A DNA stretch of 52,618 bases from Verrucomicrobiia bacterium (GTDB lineage Bacteria > Verrucomicrobiota > Verrucomicrobiia > Verrucomicrobiales > DEV007): NCBI GenBank assembly GCA_020439925.1, contig JAGRPC010000267.1:15722-68339 (forward strand). Reading direction: 5' to 3'. The position numbers and the translations under genes were made by a program. Shown here piece by piece: positions 24,216-32,253 of this stretch. The notes under the pieces are model-generated. The model worked only from the letters and a program-made list of their open reading frames with translations, did not search any database and had not been told where the DNA came from. Numbering within the stretch: position 1 is the first letter of the stretch; each line of letters opens with the position of its first letter.

Positions 24216-26159
24216 ATGAGCGCGGCAACAGCACACGAGCACTCCGAGGCGCACGGGCACGACCATCACGAGCACCACGATCCCTTCTGGAAGAAATACA
24301 TTTTTTCGACCGATCACAAGGTTATCGGAATCCAGTATGGTTTCACCGCCCTTCTCTTTCTCGCCTTCGGCTTCTTCCTGATGATGGTGATGCGCTGGAG
24401 CATCGCCTATCCCGACCGCGCGGTCCCGCTTCTCGCTGACTGGCCCTGGTTCCAGGCTTGGCTCGACGACGAAGGAAAAGTCACCGGCGATCTCTACAAC
24501 ATGTTCGGTGCGATGCACGGAACGATCATGGTGTTCCTGGGAATCGTACCCCTCGCCTTCGGTGCCTTCGGGAATTACGTGACCCCCCTTCAGATCGGGG
24601 CTCCGGACATGGCCTTCCCCCGCCTCAACATGGCGAGCTACTGGCTCTACCTTCTCGGGGGTGTCCTCATGTTTGTCAGCTTCTTCCTTCCCTCGGGCGC
24701 GGCGAAGGCCGGTTGGACCAATTATTCTCCCCTCGCCACCACCACGGACCTCCATTACGGAAGCCTTTTCTGGACCGGGCAGACCCAATGGCTCGTGGCC
24801 ATGGCCTTGTTGATTTCCTCCTCGCTTCTCGGTGCCGTGAATTTCATCTGCACGATCATCAACCTTCGCTGCAAGGGAATGACTTGGATGCGTCTGCCTT
24901 TCTTCGTCTGGGCGATGCTGGTGACCGGTTTCCTCCTTCTCCTCGCCTTCCCGCCCCTCGAAGTGGCGGCGATCATGCAGCTGATGGACCGGCTTGCCGG
25001 CACCAGTTTCTTCGTTCCGACGGGCCTCAATGTGAGCGGTATGTCCTTCGATGCGGCCGGGGGCGGGAGCCCGCTGCTTTATCAGCACCTCTTCTGGTTC
25101 CTTGCCCACCCTGAGGTTTACGTTCTCATCCTTCCCGCCATCGCCATTGTGGCTGAAATCATTCCCTGCAACACCCGCAAGCCCCTCTGGGGCTACAAGA
25201 CCATGGTCTACGCGGTGATGGTTCTCGGTTTCCTCGCCTTCATCGTGTGGGCCCACCACATGTATATCACCGGCATGGGACCCGCCGTCTCGACCTTCTT
25301 CCAGACGACGACGGTCCTGATCTCGGTGCCCTCGGTGATTCTCATCACCTCTCTCCTCATCTCCATGTGGGGCGGTTCCATCCGTTTCAATGTCCCGATG
25401 CTCTTCGCGACGGCGTTCATCCCGATGTTTGGAATCGGCGGACTCACCGGATTGCCCCTCGCATTCTCGCTTCCCGACCTGCACCTCCACGACACCTATT
25501 ACGTGATCGGGCACTTCCACTACGTCGTGGCGCCCGGAACGATCTTCGCGCTCTTTGCGGGGATCTATCACTGGTACCCGAAGATCACCGGCCGGATGAT
25601 GAGTTCGCGCCTCGGTCACCTCCATTTCTGGCCTTCGCTTCTCTTCATGAACGGCATCTTTGCCCCCATGTTCTTCCAGGGGATGTCGGGCTTCCACCGT
25701 CGGGCCTTTGACGGAGGCAAGGCCTACGAGCAGATCAGCTCCCAGATCTTCGCCGAGCCGAACAGCTTCCTTGCCAACCTTGCGGAGATGTTCCACGTGA
25801 TCGACGCGGACGCGCCGCTCCGCATGATCGACCTCAACCTGGTCACCTCCGGATCGGCCTGGCTGCTCGCCATTTTCCAGGTTCCCTTCATCGTCAACCT
25901 GTTCATCAGCGTGTTCGTCGGCAAGAAGATCAACCGGGACAACCCGTGGGATGCGACGACCCTCGAGTGGGCAACGCCGACTCCTCCCCCGCACGGCAAT
26001 TTCGCGACCGAGCCGGTCGCCTATCGTGGTCCCTACGAATACAGCGTTCCCGGTGCCCCGCGTGACTTCACACCCCAGTTCGAGACCGATCCGGGCCTCG
26101 TGGCCGGTGCCGAGCACAATTCCGAACCCGAGGAAGATCTCGCCGTCTCGCACCACTGA
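24216..26159 (+). CDS. ctaD: Cytochrome c oxidase subunit I (aa3 type)
   Basis: Catalytic subunit of a type A haem-copper oxidase, 647 residues. The N-terminus is strikingly His-rich (HEHSEAHGHDHHEHHD). All functional residues are present: haem a ligand His 101 (AMHGTIMVF), Asp 131 of the D channel (GAPDMAFPR), CuB His 298 with Glu 300 and the cross-linked Tyr 302 (HPEVY), His 347-His 348, Lys 328 of the K channel, and His 433/His 435 for the two haems (GHFHYV). It stands in contrast to the ligandless CcoN-like protein two genes upstream. The 91-base leader has no clear Shine-Dalgarno site. The other subunit genes follow directly, with subunit II last. Confidence 0.97.
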   Translation: MSAATAHEHSEAHGHDHHEHHDPFWKKYIFSTDHKVIGIQYGFTALLFLAFGFFLMMVMRWSIAYPDRAVPLLADWPWFQAWLDDEGKVTGDLYNMFGAMHGTIMVFLGIVPLAFGAFGNYVTPLQIGAPDMAFPRLNMASYWLYLLGGVLMFVSFFLPSGAAKAGWTNYSPLATTTDLHYGSLFWTGQTQWLVAMALLISSSLLGAVNFICTIINLRCKGMTWMRLPFFVWAMLVTGFLLLLAFPPLEVAAIMQLMDRLAGTSFFVPTGLNVSGMSFDAAGGGSPLLYQHLFWFLAHPEVYVLILPAIAIVAEIIPCNTRKPLWGYKTMVYAVMVLGFLAFIVWAHHMYITGMGPAVSTFFQTTTVLISVPSVILITSLLISMWGGSIRFNVPMLFATAFIPMFGIGGLTGLPLAFSLPDLHLHDTYYVIGHFHYVVAPGTIFALFAGIYHWYPKITGRMMSSRLGHLHFWPSLLFMNGIFAPMFFQGMSGFHRRAFDGGKAYEQISSQIFAEPNSFLANLAEMFHVIDADAPLRMIDLNLVTSGSAWLLAIFQVPFIVNLFISVFVGKKINRDNPWDATTLEWATPTPPPHGNFATEPVAYRGPYEYSVPGAPRDFTPQFETDPGLVAGAEHNSEPEEDLAVSHH

Positions 26160-26210
26160 TTCCGTGGAGATCGAACTCCTCCCTCTTTTACCTCAACGAT
26201 CCTTTGATTC

Positions 26211-27671
26211 ATGGAGATTCCCTACGAAGTGACTCCCCGCCGCGACACCGGCCTCTACAACGCCAAATTGGGTGTCTGGCTCTTCCTTGCCTCCGAGGTC
26301 ATGCTCTTCGGCGGGCTTTTTTCGGCCTACGTCTTCCTCCGGATGGGGGTCCAGCCGGGCGTTGACAATCCCTGGCCCTGGGGTGTCAGCGTTCACAAGA
26401 ACTTTGTCTGGCTCGGTGCGATCAACACCATCGTCCTCATTGCTTCCTCGGTCGGCGTCGTTTTCGCCTGGGTGGCACTCAAGGAACGCAACTGGCGTCG
26501 CTACCAGATCTACATGTATTTCGTGGTCGCCTGTGCCGTGATCTTCATGTGCATCAAGTCCGTTGAATACAACAGCAAGCTGACGAAGCACCACGGGATC
26601 AAACTGGTCGACAATTCCGTGATGGAGGGGGTCATCAAGGACAAGACCGACCAAGTCCGATTCTCCGGAGACAAGCTCACCTTCAGCCTTCAAGGCGCCG
26701 TTCCGGCCGTGCTCAGCGACTTCACGGATGAATCCTTCCCGGCCTTCAAGGTCACCGAGGGGCCGGAAGAACTGGTCGGGAACGAGATCAAGTCCGCTTC
26801 GGAGTTCAAATCCTGGTTCGCCAAGGGTCGACGGCTTGCCTTCGAGAAGTTGACCGAGGAACGCAAGCGCTATCGTGGGGAACTCGCCTCCGGAAAGGGG
26901 AATCCTACACCGGTGAGCGTCTCCTCATCCGTCACCCTCGTGTCCTCCGCACCTTTTGCCGTCAGTGGCAATCCCCGCAAACTGATCGGTCACAATGAGA
27001 CCACAATGAACTATCGCGACGCCGTCCGCGTCGAAGGTAAGCTGGTGAGCGATGACGTCATGTTCGAGGTGCACGAAGTCGATCTCCAGCTCGTCGTGCC
27101 GACGAAGCAGCCGGAGTCCATCGTATGGAGCGTCATCAACGACAAGGAAGCCAAGAAGCACTTCTTCGACTTGAAGGAAAAGAAATACAATGAGCTTATC
27201 GCCTACTACGAGAAGCATGGCGGGGTGGTTCCGGAAGCGCAGCTCCGCGGACGTTACCTGAACGTTCAGTATGTTCACGTTGCCGCCGAAGGTCACGGCG
27301 AGGAACACGGGGAAGCCAAGCATGGCGAGGTCCACGCCAGCGAGCCGAAAGAATCTGCCGGTGGCGGCGAGTCCGAGGGGCATCACGGTCCCTCGAGAGT
27401 GATCCAGGTTCCGCGTGACCAGATCAAGTTCATGAGCAACCACGGCCCTCGTTACGGGACCTACTATGCGATCTATTTCACCATGACCGCCCTGCACGGT
27501 CTCCACGTCGTTGGCGGAGCGCTCGTCCTTCTGTTCTTCGCCGTGTTCGGGAAAAAACTCTACCTGAAGAATCCGGAACACCTCGCCAACCGCGTGGAAG
27601 TCGGAGGTCTCTTCTGGCACTTTGTCGACCTGATCTGGATTTTCCTTTTCCCGATCATGTATCTTCTCTGA
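26211..27671 (+). CDS. ctaE: Cytochrome c oxidase subunit III with large insertion
   Basis: Subunit III of the aa3 oxidase in its five-helix form. Helices: about 20-44 with the conserved Glu 29 (LFLASEVMLFGGLF), 70-90, 98-118, 416-445 (YFTMTALHGLHVVGGALVL) and 460-486 (GGLFWHFVDLIWIFLF). The family normally has a short loop between the third and fourth helices; here about 285 residues (125-412) are inserted, raising the size from about 200 to 486. The insert has a beta-rich part, a Lys/Glu-rich helical part and a His/Glu-rich stretch (HGEEHGEAKHGEVHA) and shows no family I recognise. By usual topology it faces the periplasm. An AACG element ends 12 bases before the start. Confidence 0.93.
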   Translation: MEIPYEVTPRRDTGLYNAKLGVWLFLASEVMLFGGLFSAYVFLRMGVQPGVDNPWPWGVSVHKNFVWLGAINTIVLIASSVGVVFAWVALKERNWRRYQIYMYFVVACAVIFMCIKSVEYNSKLTKHHGIKLVDNSVMEGVIKDKTDQVRFSGDKLTFSLQGAVPAVLSDFTDESFPAFKVTEGPEELVGNEIKSASEFKSWFAKGRRLAFEKLTEERKRYRGELASGKGNPTPVSVSSSVTLVSSAPFAVSGNPRKLIGHNETTMNYRDAVRVEGKLVSDDVMFEVHEVDLQLVVPTKQPESIVWSVINDKEAKKHFFDLKEKKYNELIAYYEKHGGVVPEAQLRGRYLNVQYVHVAAEGHGEEHGEAKHGEVHASEPKESAGGGESEGHHGPSRVIQVPRDQIKFMSNHGPRYGTYYAIYFTMTALHGLHVVGGALVLLFFAVFGKKLYLKNPEHLANRVEVGGLFWHFVDLIWIFLFPIMYLL

Positions 27672-27708
27672 AACCTTCCTTTCTCAACCTCTTCCCCTGA
27701 TCCGTGTC

Positions 27709-28080
27709 ATGGCCGATGCCTCTCATGATCTGAGCAAAACGAAAAAGTCGTATGCCGCCGTCGGCATCGCCCTGCTGGTGTTCACCGTGGTGACGGTCAC
27801 CATCGGGCTCGCACCGATTTTCGACATGGGCCCTCCCGGCCCGGACGCGATGGATTTTGTCCTCGGTCTTTCCGTTGCCGCCGTGAAGGCGAGCCTTGTC
27901 GCCCTGATCTTCATGCACCTCAACCACGAGAAGGGCCTCATTTACAAGATCCTGCTTTTCACTTTCCTGTTCTTCCTGGGGCTGATGATCCTCACGATTT
28001 TTGCGGATACGGACCCCATCCTCGAACAGTTCGAGACCCTGAAAACCACCCGGGGTTGGCTCATGGACAAGCCCCGGTAA
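27709..28080 (+). CDS. ctaF: Cytochrome c oxidase subunit IV (prokaryotic type)
   Basis: A 123-residue protein with three membrane helices (about 17-36, 47-68 and 78-98). The segment KASLVALIFMHLNHEK is the hallmark of the bacterial COX4/CyoD-type subunit. It assists assembly or stability of the CuB region in related oxidases. It lies 37 bases after subunit III in the operon; the leader is pyrimidine-rich with a TCAACC element. Confidence 0.92.
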   Translation: MADASHDLSKTKKSYAAVGIALLVFTVVTVTIGLAPIFDMGPPGPDAMDFVLGLSVAAVKASLVALIFMHLNHEKGLIYKILLFTFLFFLGLMILTIFADTDPILEQFETLKTTRGWLMDKPR

Positions 28081-28103
28081 TCCCGGAGCCTTTGACTGCC
28101 GAC

Positions 28104-28301
28104 ATGTCGCTGAAGCACTTCCATCTCGCGTTCATCACCATCTGCACCCTCTTTTTTGCAGGGCTCGGTGCGTGGTGCCTGCTTGTCGAGGGGCTTCCGG
28201 ACATGTTCCGGGTGATGGGATGGCTCAGCCTCCTTTTCGGTGCAGCGATGCTGATCTACGGAATCCGCTTCCTCAAGAAAATCAAAACCCTGGTTCACTG
28301 A
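28104..28301 (+). CDS. Small two-helix membrane protein in the oxidase operon
   Basis: A 65-residue protein with two predicted helices (FHLAFITICTLFFAGLGAWC and FRVMGWLSLLFGAAMLIYGI) and a basic end (RFLKKIKTLVH). I recognise no named family. ATG 28104 is chosen because it begins directly before the first helix; the upstream in-frame codons overlap the preceding gene. Tight packing between subunit IV and subunit II genes suggests a small accessory subunit or assembly factor of the aa3 oxidase. Confidence 0.7.
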   Translation: MSLKHFHLAFITICTLFFAGLGAWCLLVEGLPDMFRVMGWLSLLFGAAMLIYGIRFLKKIKTLVH

Positions 28302-28312
28302 CCCGTATCCCG

Positions 28313-28534
28313 ATGAGTGTTCCCAGTCTTTTCTCCTCCGTGCAACTGGCCTGCCCCATGTGTCTTAGCGGGGCTTCCGGCAAGTCCCTGATGGCTGCGA
28401 ATTCGGCGATCGGTCTCATGCTGGTCGTGCTCTTCGCCGTGCTCGCCTCCTTTCTCAGCTTCATCATCTACCTGGTCCGTCGCTCCCGCCGCTTCGCTGA
28501 CGAAGTTCCCGGAGAGGAGTCCCGCGCGTCCTGA
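28313..28534 (+). CDS. Small membrane protein with N-terminal CPMC motif
   Basis: A 73-residue protein. The N-terminal segment SVQLACPMCLSGASGKSLMA has a CxxC pair with an adjacent Met and precedes one membrane helix (about 31-54, AIGLMLVVLFAVLASFLSFI) and a charged tail (RRSRRFADE). ATG 28313 follows the previous stop by 11 bases. The CPMC pair on the likely periplasmic side could bind copper or act in thiol exchange; that is inference from motif and from the place between the oxidase subunit genes. No family name is known to me. Confidence 0.72.
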   Translation: MSVPSLFSSVQLACPMCLSGASGKSLMAANSAIGLMLVVLFAVLASFLSFIIYLVRRSRRFADEVPGEESRAS

Positions 28535-28564
28535 TCTCTTTCCTCCCAACCTCCCTTTTCAATT

Positions 28565-29332
28565 ATGATCGAGTGGATTAACGAAATCACCGGAATGCAC
28601 GATGTGGCCTCGAAGCACGGGCACGTGGGCAACCACATGCTGGCTTTGATCCACTGGTTCATGGCCATTCTGTTCGTGGGGTGGAGCATCTTCCTTGTCG
28701 TGATCCTCTACAAGTTCCGCCGCAAGAAGAACCCCAACGCCAGCTACAAGGGCGTGACTTCTCACTTCTCGACTCACATCGAGGTGGGCGTGGTGATCGT
28801 CGAAGTGGTGCTGCTTCTCGGCTTTGCCTTCCCCCTCTGGGCGGCGCGTTCCGATGCGAAGACCCGTCCGACGGGCGACGATGTTGTGAATATTCGTGCG
28901 GTCGGCGAGCAGTACCGCTGGACCTTCCACTACGCCGGTGCGGACAAGATGATCGGAATGACCTCGAATGCGCTCTACTCCGGGGCGAATCCGGTGGGAC
29001 TCGTGGCCGAGGACCCCAACGCGGCGGACGATTTCGTTTCCGTGAACGAGTTGGTTGTGCCGGTGGGTCGCCCGGTTGTCATTCAGGTCACCTCCAAGGA
29101 CGTCATCCACGGACTTGCGGTTGTTCCGATGTTCAGCCAGCAGGACGCCATTCCCGGATCCGAGATTCCGATGTGGTTCATCCCCGACAAGGCCGGAGAA
29201 TGGAACATCGTGTGTGCGCAGCTTTGCGGAGCCGGACATGCCCAGATGGTTTCCTACGTGAAGGCGATCCCGGCTGAGGAATTCGACCAATGGTATGCGG
29301 GCAACACGCCTCTCCTGCCGAAGAAACCCTGA
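28565..29332 (+). CDS. ctaC: Cytochrome c oxidase subunit II with CuA site
   Basis: A 255-residue subunit II. Two helices (about 26-50 and 73-93) precede a cupredoxin domain. The electron-entry aromatic segment is EQYRWTF (Trp 119). CuA ligands are complete: His 182 (DVIHG), Cys 217, Cys 221, His 225 and Met 228 in CAQLCGAGHAQM. The usual Glu between the two Cys is Gln, which matters little because that residue binds through its backbone. No cytochrome c domain is fused, so an external cytochrome must supply electrons. The gene is last in the oxidase operon instead of first, and is followed by a terminator. Confidence 0.96.
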   Translation: MIEWINEITGMHDVASKHGHVGNHMLALIHWFMAILFVGWSIFLVVILYKFRRKKNPNASYKGVTSHFSTHIEVGVVIVEVVLLLGFAFPLWAARSDAKTRPTGDDVVNIRAVGEQYRWTFHYAGADKMIGMTSNALYSGANPVGLVAEDPNAADDFVSVNELVVPVGRPVVIQVTSKDVIHGLAVVPMFSQQDAIPGSEIPMWFIPDKAGEWNIVCAQLCGAGHAQMVSYVKAIPAEEFDQWYAGNTPLLPKKP

Positions 29333-29358
29333 TTCTTTCTCTCGGCGAACGATGAAGC

Positions 29359-29391
29359 AGGGCGGCTCCTCGGGCGGGGACCGCCCTTTTT
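29359..29391 (+). terminator. Rho-independent terminator after the oxidase operon
   Basis: AGGGCGG (29359-29365) pairs with CCGCCCT (29381-29387), and an inner TCC can pair with GGA; TTTTT follows directly. It lies 26 bases after the subunit II stop and marks the end of the respiratory super-operon. Confidence 0.85.
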
Positions 29392-29450
29392 GTTGAGAGG
29401 ACTTTGCTTCCCGTCCCACCTTCGCGGCGTAACTCCGAAAGGTTTCTTCC

Positions 29451-30590
29451 ATGATTGAATCTCAAATCTCGCGCGGCCCTGCTTTTCAATGGTTCGCCCG
29501 TTTCGTTGTAGGTATAGCCATCCTTCTCGTCTGGTGGGGTGCCGCCACCACAACGAAACAGGCGGGGATGGTATTCGCCGACTGGCCTCTCAGCCTGGGC
29601 ACCGTGAATCCGCCGGGATGGCTTGAACACATGATTCCTTTTCTGGAGCACAGCCACCGCCTCCTCGCCAAGCTCGTCGGGGTTCTCGTGCTTGTGCTTT
29701 TCAGCTGGGCCTACGTTCGCAACGGGCGCCGAGCCCTCGAAGTGGCGGGGATCGTCGTCCTTCTCGCGGTGGTTCTCGGATTCTACATCGCCGCCGGCAG
29801 CGAACGATTCGACGTTATGGCAAAGCAGCGGTTGCTCCTCATCGCGGCCGGGCTCTCGATACTCCCGGTGGGGTGGCTGGTCTGGAGCTGGCGCAGCCGC
29901 GGGTGGGATCCGGTGCAGAAACTCACGGCGCTTGCCCTGCTCATGGTCACAACCCAGGCCATTTTCGGGGGGCTGAGAGTTACAGAAATCTCGAACGCCT
30001 TTGCGGTGATCCACGGGTGTTTCGCCCAATGTTTCTTCTGCGTTCTCATCCTCATTGTGATGGTTTCGGCCCCGGGGTGGAGGAATGCGGGTTTCACGGT
30101 ATCCCGGGAACTTCTCGGTCGTTCGCGCAAGGCGGGTGTGTTGCTCGTGGGTCTTGTCCTGATGCAGTTGATTTTCGGGGCCTCGATGCGGCACTTTCAT
30201 CGCCATGCGCTGCCTGATGACGGGCTCTTTCTGACCCAGGGGCGTTGGATCCCTTCCTTCGAGGATCCAATGATTGCCATGCTCTTTCTGCATAAATTCA
30301 CCGCCTTCTCTGTGTTCTTCTTTGTCCTCGGCATGGCTCTGACCCTGGGTGGCGGCACCGGGAATCCGGCGCTCCGCCGCCTTTCCACCCCGGGGCGGCA
30401 CGCCCTCGCGATCCTCATTCTCCTTTGCCTGCAGATCAGCCTGGGCCTCCTCGTGATCGGCACCTCGAAAAGTTTCTGGGTCACCAACGTGCACGTTCTC
30501 AATGGTCTCGTGATTCTCGCTCTGTCCTTTGTTTTTGCGGTCAGGGCCATCAGGGGGCGCGATGTCGACGGTCTTCAGGCCGTGTCGTAG
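29451..30590 (+). CDS. ctaA: Heme A synthase (COX15/CtaA)
   Basis: Oxidises the C8 methyl of haem O to formyl, making the haem A needed by the aa3 oxidase upstream. A 379-residue membrane protein with eight helices in two homologous halves. Conserved haem-ligand His segments are visible: EHSHRLLAKLVG, VIHGCFAQ, LHKFTA and NVHVLNG. ADWPLSLG near the N-terminus is also typical. It begins after the operon terminator, so it needs its own promoter in the 59-base gap, which I could not identify with confidence. Its partner ctaB lies two genes downstream. Confidence 0.95.
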   Translation: MIESQISRGPAFQWFARFVVGIAILLVWWGAATTTKQAGMVFADWPLSLGTVNPPGWLEHMIPFLEHSHRLLAKLVGVLVLVLFSWAYVRNGRRALEVAGIVVLLAVVLGFYIAAGSERFDVMAKQRLLLIAAGLSILPVGWLVWSWRSRGWDPVQKLTALALLMVTTQAIFGGLRVTEISNAFAVIHGCFAQCFFCVLILIVMVSAPGWRNAGFTVSRELLGRSRKAGVLLVGLVLMQLIFGASMRHFHRHALPDDGLFLTQGRWIPSFEDPMIAMLFLHKFTAFSVFFFVLGMALTLGGGTGNPALRRLSTPGRHALAILILLCLQISLGLLVIGTSKSFWVTNVHVLNGLVILALSFVFAVRAIRGRDVDGLQAVS

Positions 30591-30628
30591 GTTGACTTGC
30601 CCGAGGTGATTTTCTTACGCTCGCCTGC

Positions 30629-32185
30629 ATGGACACTCCGGAAGCGTCGAGACGAAAGGGGGGATCGATCGGGCGAATCGCCTTGTGGAGGAGGAATTGG
30701 GCCTTGGGCCTCCTTGCCGTTGCCGTGTCCTCGCATGATCCCGCTCATCTGGCGGCCTCCGAGGGACTGCGCCTCGCCGTGTTCTCCGCGGATGTGACGC
30801 CACCGATAGGAAGTCCGGTGGCCTATGCGCCAGTCCGCAGCGTTACGGATCCTCTCTTTGCAAAAGGCCTTGTCCTTTTAGGGGCCGACGACCCCATCGT
30901 GCTCTGCGCCGTGGACTTCATTGCCATCTCCAACGAGGGGCATGATGCCTGGCGTGAATCACTGGCCAAGGCGGCAGGAACGCCACGCGAGCGTGTGGCA
31001 GTGCAGGTTCTCCACCAGCACGACGGTGCGAGATGCGATTTCGGAGCCGAAGCGCTGGCGGAATCCGCGGGACTGGGAGGCAAGCGCCAGGACAACGCCT
31101 TTCAGAGCCATGCCATTGAATCGGTTTCCGCGGCACTCCGCCGATCCCTCGGGATGGCTCGCCCGGTCACTCATCTGGGGACGGGCAAGGCGCTGGTCGA
31201 GAAGATCGCCTCCAACCGCCGCATCCTCGGGCCTGACGGAAAGGTCGCGATCGCCCGTTCCAGTTCCTACCGCATTCCCGAGCCGATCCTTTCCCGCTTG
31301 ATCGAATCGGCGCGCCAGCAGGGATATGAACTCAGTGCCACCCGCCTCGAGGAAGCGCTCGCCGCTCCCGAGGGCGTGATCGATCCCGAACTGAAAATGG
31401 TCACGTTTTATGATCACCACGATCCGGTGGTTTCCCTCAGCTATTATGCGACTCATCCTCAGAGTTTTTTCGGGCAGGGCGATGTCACGAGCGAATTCGT
31501 GGGGTTGGCCCGGGCGCGTTTCGAAAACGACCGTGGGGGCATTCCCCTGATTCACTTCACCGGCGGCGGCGGCAATGTGGCGGCGGGGAAATACAACGAT
31601 GGAACGCCGGAGTCGCGGGTACGCCTCACCGATCGACTGGCCGATGCGATGAGGAGGGCATGGGCGGCCACCGTACGCGAACCTCTCGAGGCGGCGGCCG
31701 TCGATTGGCGTGTGGTTCCGGTTTCCCTTCCGGTGCCCGTGCATCTCGACGAGGCCGTACTTGGCAATGTCTTGCAGGATACCTCCCTGCCGGAAACGCA
31801 GCGTCTTGCGGCGACCGGAAAGCTTGCCTATCTCAGGCGTGTGAAATCGGGGCATCGCATCGATCTGACCGCCCTGTGGTTGGGGAATGTCCGCCTCCTT
31901 CATTTTCCCGCCGAGCTGTTTGTCGAATACCAGCTTGCTGCGCAGGAGAAGTTTCCCGGCAACTTCGTCTGCATGGCCGCCTACGGTGACGGAGGTCCTG
32001 GTTACATCGGAACGGAGATCGCCTATGCCGAAGGCGGATACGAAACGCAGCCGAGTTCGAGCAACGTGGCCCCCGAAGTCGAGGGAGTCCTGATGGAGGC
32101 CCTCGTCAGGCTGTTGGAAGATTCCGAAAGTCCGTCACGCCGGGACCAGGGCTCCTCCGCGGAAACTCCCGAAAAAAATCCGTAG
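30629..32185 (+). CDS. Secreted neutral ceramidase-like (non-lysosomal ceramidase N-domain) protein
   Basis: A 518-residue exported protein. A basic N-terminus and hydrophobic stretch (about 22-34, NWALGLLAVAV) act as signal or anchor. The body begins FSADVTPPIGSP, the usual opening of the neutral/alkaline ceramidase N-terminal domain family common in Planctomycetota and Verrucomicrobiota. Likely metal or catalytic His residues are in VLHQHDGAR (129, 131) and SYYATHPQSF; FTGGGGNVAAGKYN corresponds to the family's glycine-rich loop. True ceramidase activity is unproven, as most members in these phyla are uncharacterised. Its place between heme A and heme O synthase genes is functionally unexplained. 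Confidence 0.78.
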   Translation: MDTPEASRRKGGSIGRIALWRRNWALGLLAVAVSSHDPAHLAASEGLRLAVFSADVTPPIGSPVAYAPVRSVTDPLFAKGLVLLGADDPIVLCAVDFIAISNEGHDAWRESLAKAAGTPRERVAVQVLHQHDGARCDFGAEALAESAGLGGKRQDNAFQSHAIESVSAALRRSLGMARPVTHLGTGKALVEKIASNRRILGPDGKVAIARSSSYRIPEPILSRLIESARQQGYELSATRLEEALAAPEGVIDPELKMVTFYDHHDPVVSLSYYATHPQSFFGQGDVTSEFVGLARARFENDRGGIPLIHFTGGGGNVAAGKYNDGTPESRVRLTDRLADAMRRAWAATVREPLEAAAVDWRVVPVSLPVPVHLDEAVLGNVLQDTSLPETQRLAATGKLAYLRRVKSGHRIDLTALWLGNVRLLHFPAELFVEYQLAAQEKFPGNFVCMAAYGDGGPGYIGTEIAYAEGGYETQPSSSNVAPEVEGVLMEALVRLLEDSESPSRRDQGSSAETPEKNP

Positions 32186-32253
32186 TGGAGGGAGGATTTT
32201 TGGGATCGAAGACGGGCAAGTTGGGCTAGGGTGACGCCGCGTTCACCCTTTGC

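Noticed and set aside
24216..26159. Suspicion that the aa3 subunit I might also be degenerate
   Set aside because: All haem, CuB, D-channel and K-channel residues are in place.
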